Source: Thermoproteota archaeon (GTDB taxonomy: Archaea > Korarchaeota > Korarchaeia > Korarchaeales > Korarchaeaceae). From it: 6,634 nt of DNA. The notes beneath the pieces were generated by a model. The model was not told where the DNA came from and searched no databases. It saw nothing but the letters and a program-made list of their open reading frames with translations. Of this stretch, positions 6,504 through 6,634 are shown piece by piece. The stretch is taken from contig QMVZ01000094.1 of the NCBI GenBank assembly GCA_003661365.1, positions 1 to 6,634 of the forward strand, written 5' to 3'. A program made the position numbers and the translations under genes. Every line of letters begins with the position of its first letter. Position 1 is the first letter of the stretch.

Positions 6504-6634
6504 CTCTTACCTCCTTTATTTTTGGAGAATTTACTATACTCCACTATAACCCCATCCCATCTTAACTCTTTTATGACAATAGCCTCGTCAAGATAACTTC
6601 CGGGAGAAATATAGTAATCCAATTTATATAATAC
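6500..6634 (-). CDS. C-terminal fragment of an upstream operon gene (unidentified; position fits cas6)
   Basis: Forty-four codons are open from the right edge to TGA at 6500-6502; the other two minus-strand frames are broken by stops. The product ends with LRWDGVIVEYSKFSKNKGGKS. The TGA overlaps the TTG start of cas8 (TTGA), a translational-coupling arrangement that marks it as part of the same operon. In Tneap-type loci the gene in this place is usually cas6, the crRNA-processing endonuclease. However, Cas6 proteins normally end close to a glycine-rich loop of the form GxGxxxxxGFG, and none is visible in these residues. The identity therefore stays open; the 5' part lies outside the window. 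Confidence 0.72.
   Translation of the reverse strand, partial: VLYKLDYYISPGSYLDEAIVIKELRWDGVIVEYSKFSKNKGGKS
6509..6517 (-). promoter_or_regulatory. Ribosome binding site deciding the TTG start of cas8
   Basis: AAAGGAGGT on the minus strand, five bases before TTG (6501-6503), closely matches the Shine-Dalgarno consensus. It lies inside the last codons of the upstream gene and explains how a TTG codon can initiate cas8. Confidence 0.85.

Overview
The window is most of a type I-B (Tneap-like) CRISPR-Cas interference operon. Every supported gene is on the minus strand, so transcription runs from the right edge to the left. Reading along the minus strand, the order is: the 3' end of an unidentified gene (right edge), cas8b1/cst1, cas7/cst2, cas5, cas3, a possible small ORF, then cas4. 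A degenerate TTCG-rich repeat tract fills the left edge. This order matches the usual Tneap layout cas6-cas8-cas7-cas5-cas3-cas4-cas1-cas2, but cas1 and cas2 do not follow cas4 here, no CRISPR array is visible, and cas6 is not confirmed.

Layout. Positions 1-120 hold short repeats ending at the cas4 stop codon. Positions 118-609 are cas4. Positions 610-848 are a gap with no long ORF; it contains a 49-codon ORF whose ATG overlaps the cas3 stop. Positions 845-3256 are cas3 (HD nuclease plus helicase), overlapping cas5 (3186-3923) by up to 71 bases. cas7 (3933-4952) and cas8 (4965-6503) follow with gaps of only 9 and 12 bases. The right-edge gene overlaps the TTG start of cas8. Such tight packing implies one polycistronic mRNA. 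No promoter is visible, and it probably lies to the right of the window.

How the genes work together (family knowledge). Cas8, a Cas7 backbone and Cas5 form the crRNA-guided Cascade complex, which needs Cas6-processed crRNA. Cas3 is recruited to the target to unwind and degrade DNA. Cas4 normally works with Cas1-Cas2 to trim new spacers. The most interesting signal is a strong internal Shine-Dalgarno and ATG inside cas8 that would yield a separate 109-residue C-terminal protein, the expected size of a Cas11 small subunit. A second point is that Cas4 seems to lack the conserved RecB motif-I histidine.

Organism. The base composition is balanced, Shine-Dalgarno sites are strong, TTG starts are used, and the proteins are rich in Glu, Lys and Arg. 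This suggests a bacterium, perhaps a thermophilic or anaerobic lineage. The taxon cannot be fixed from this sequence.
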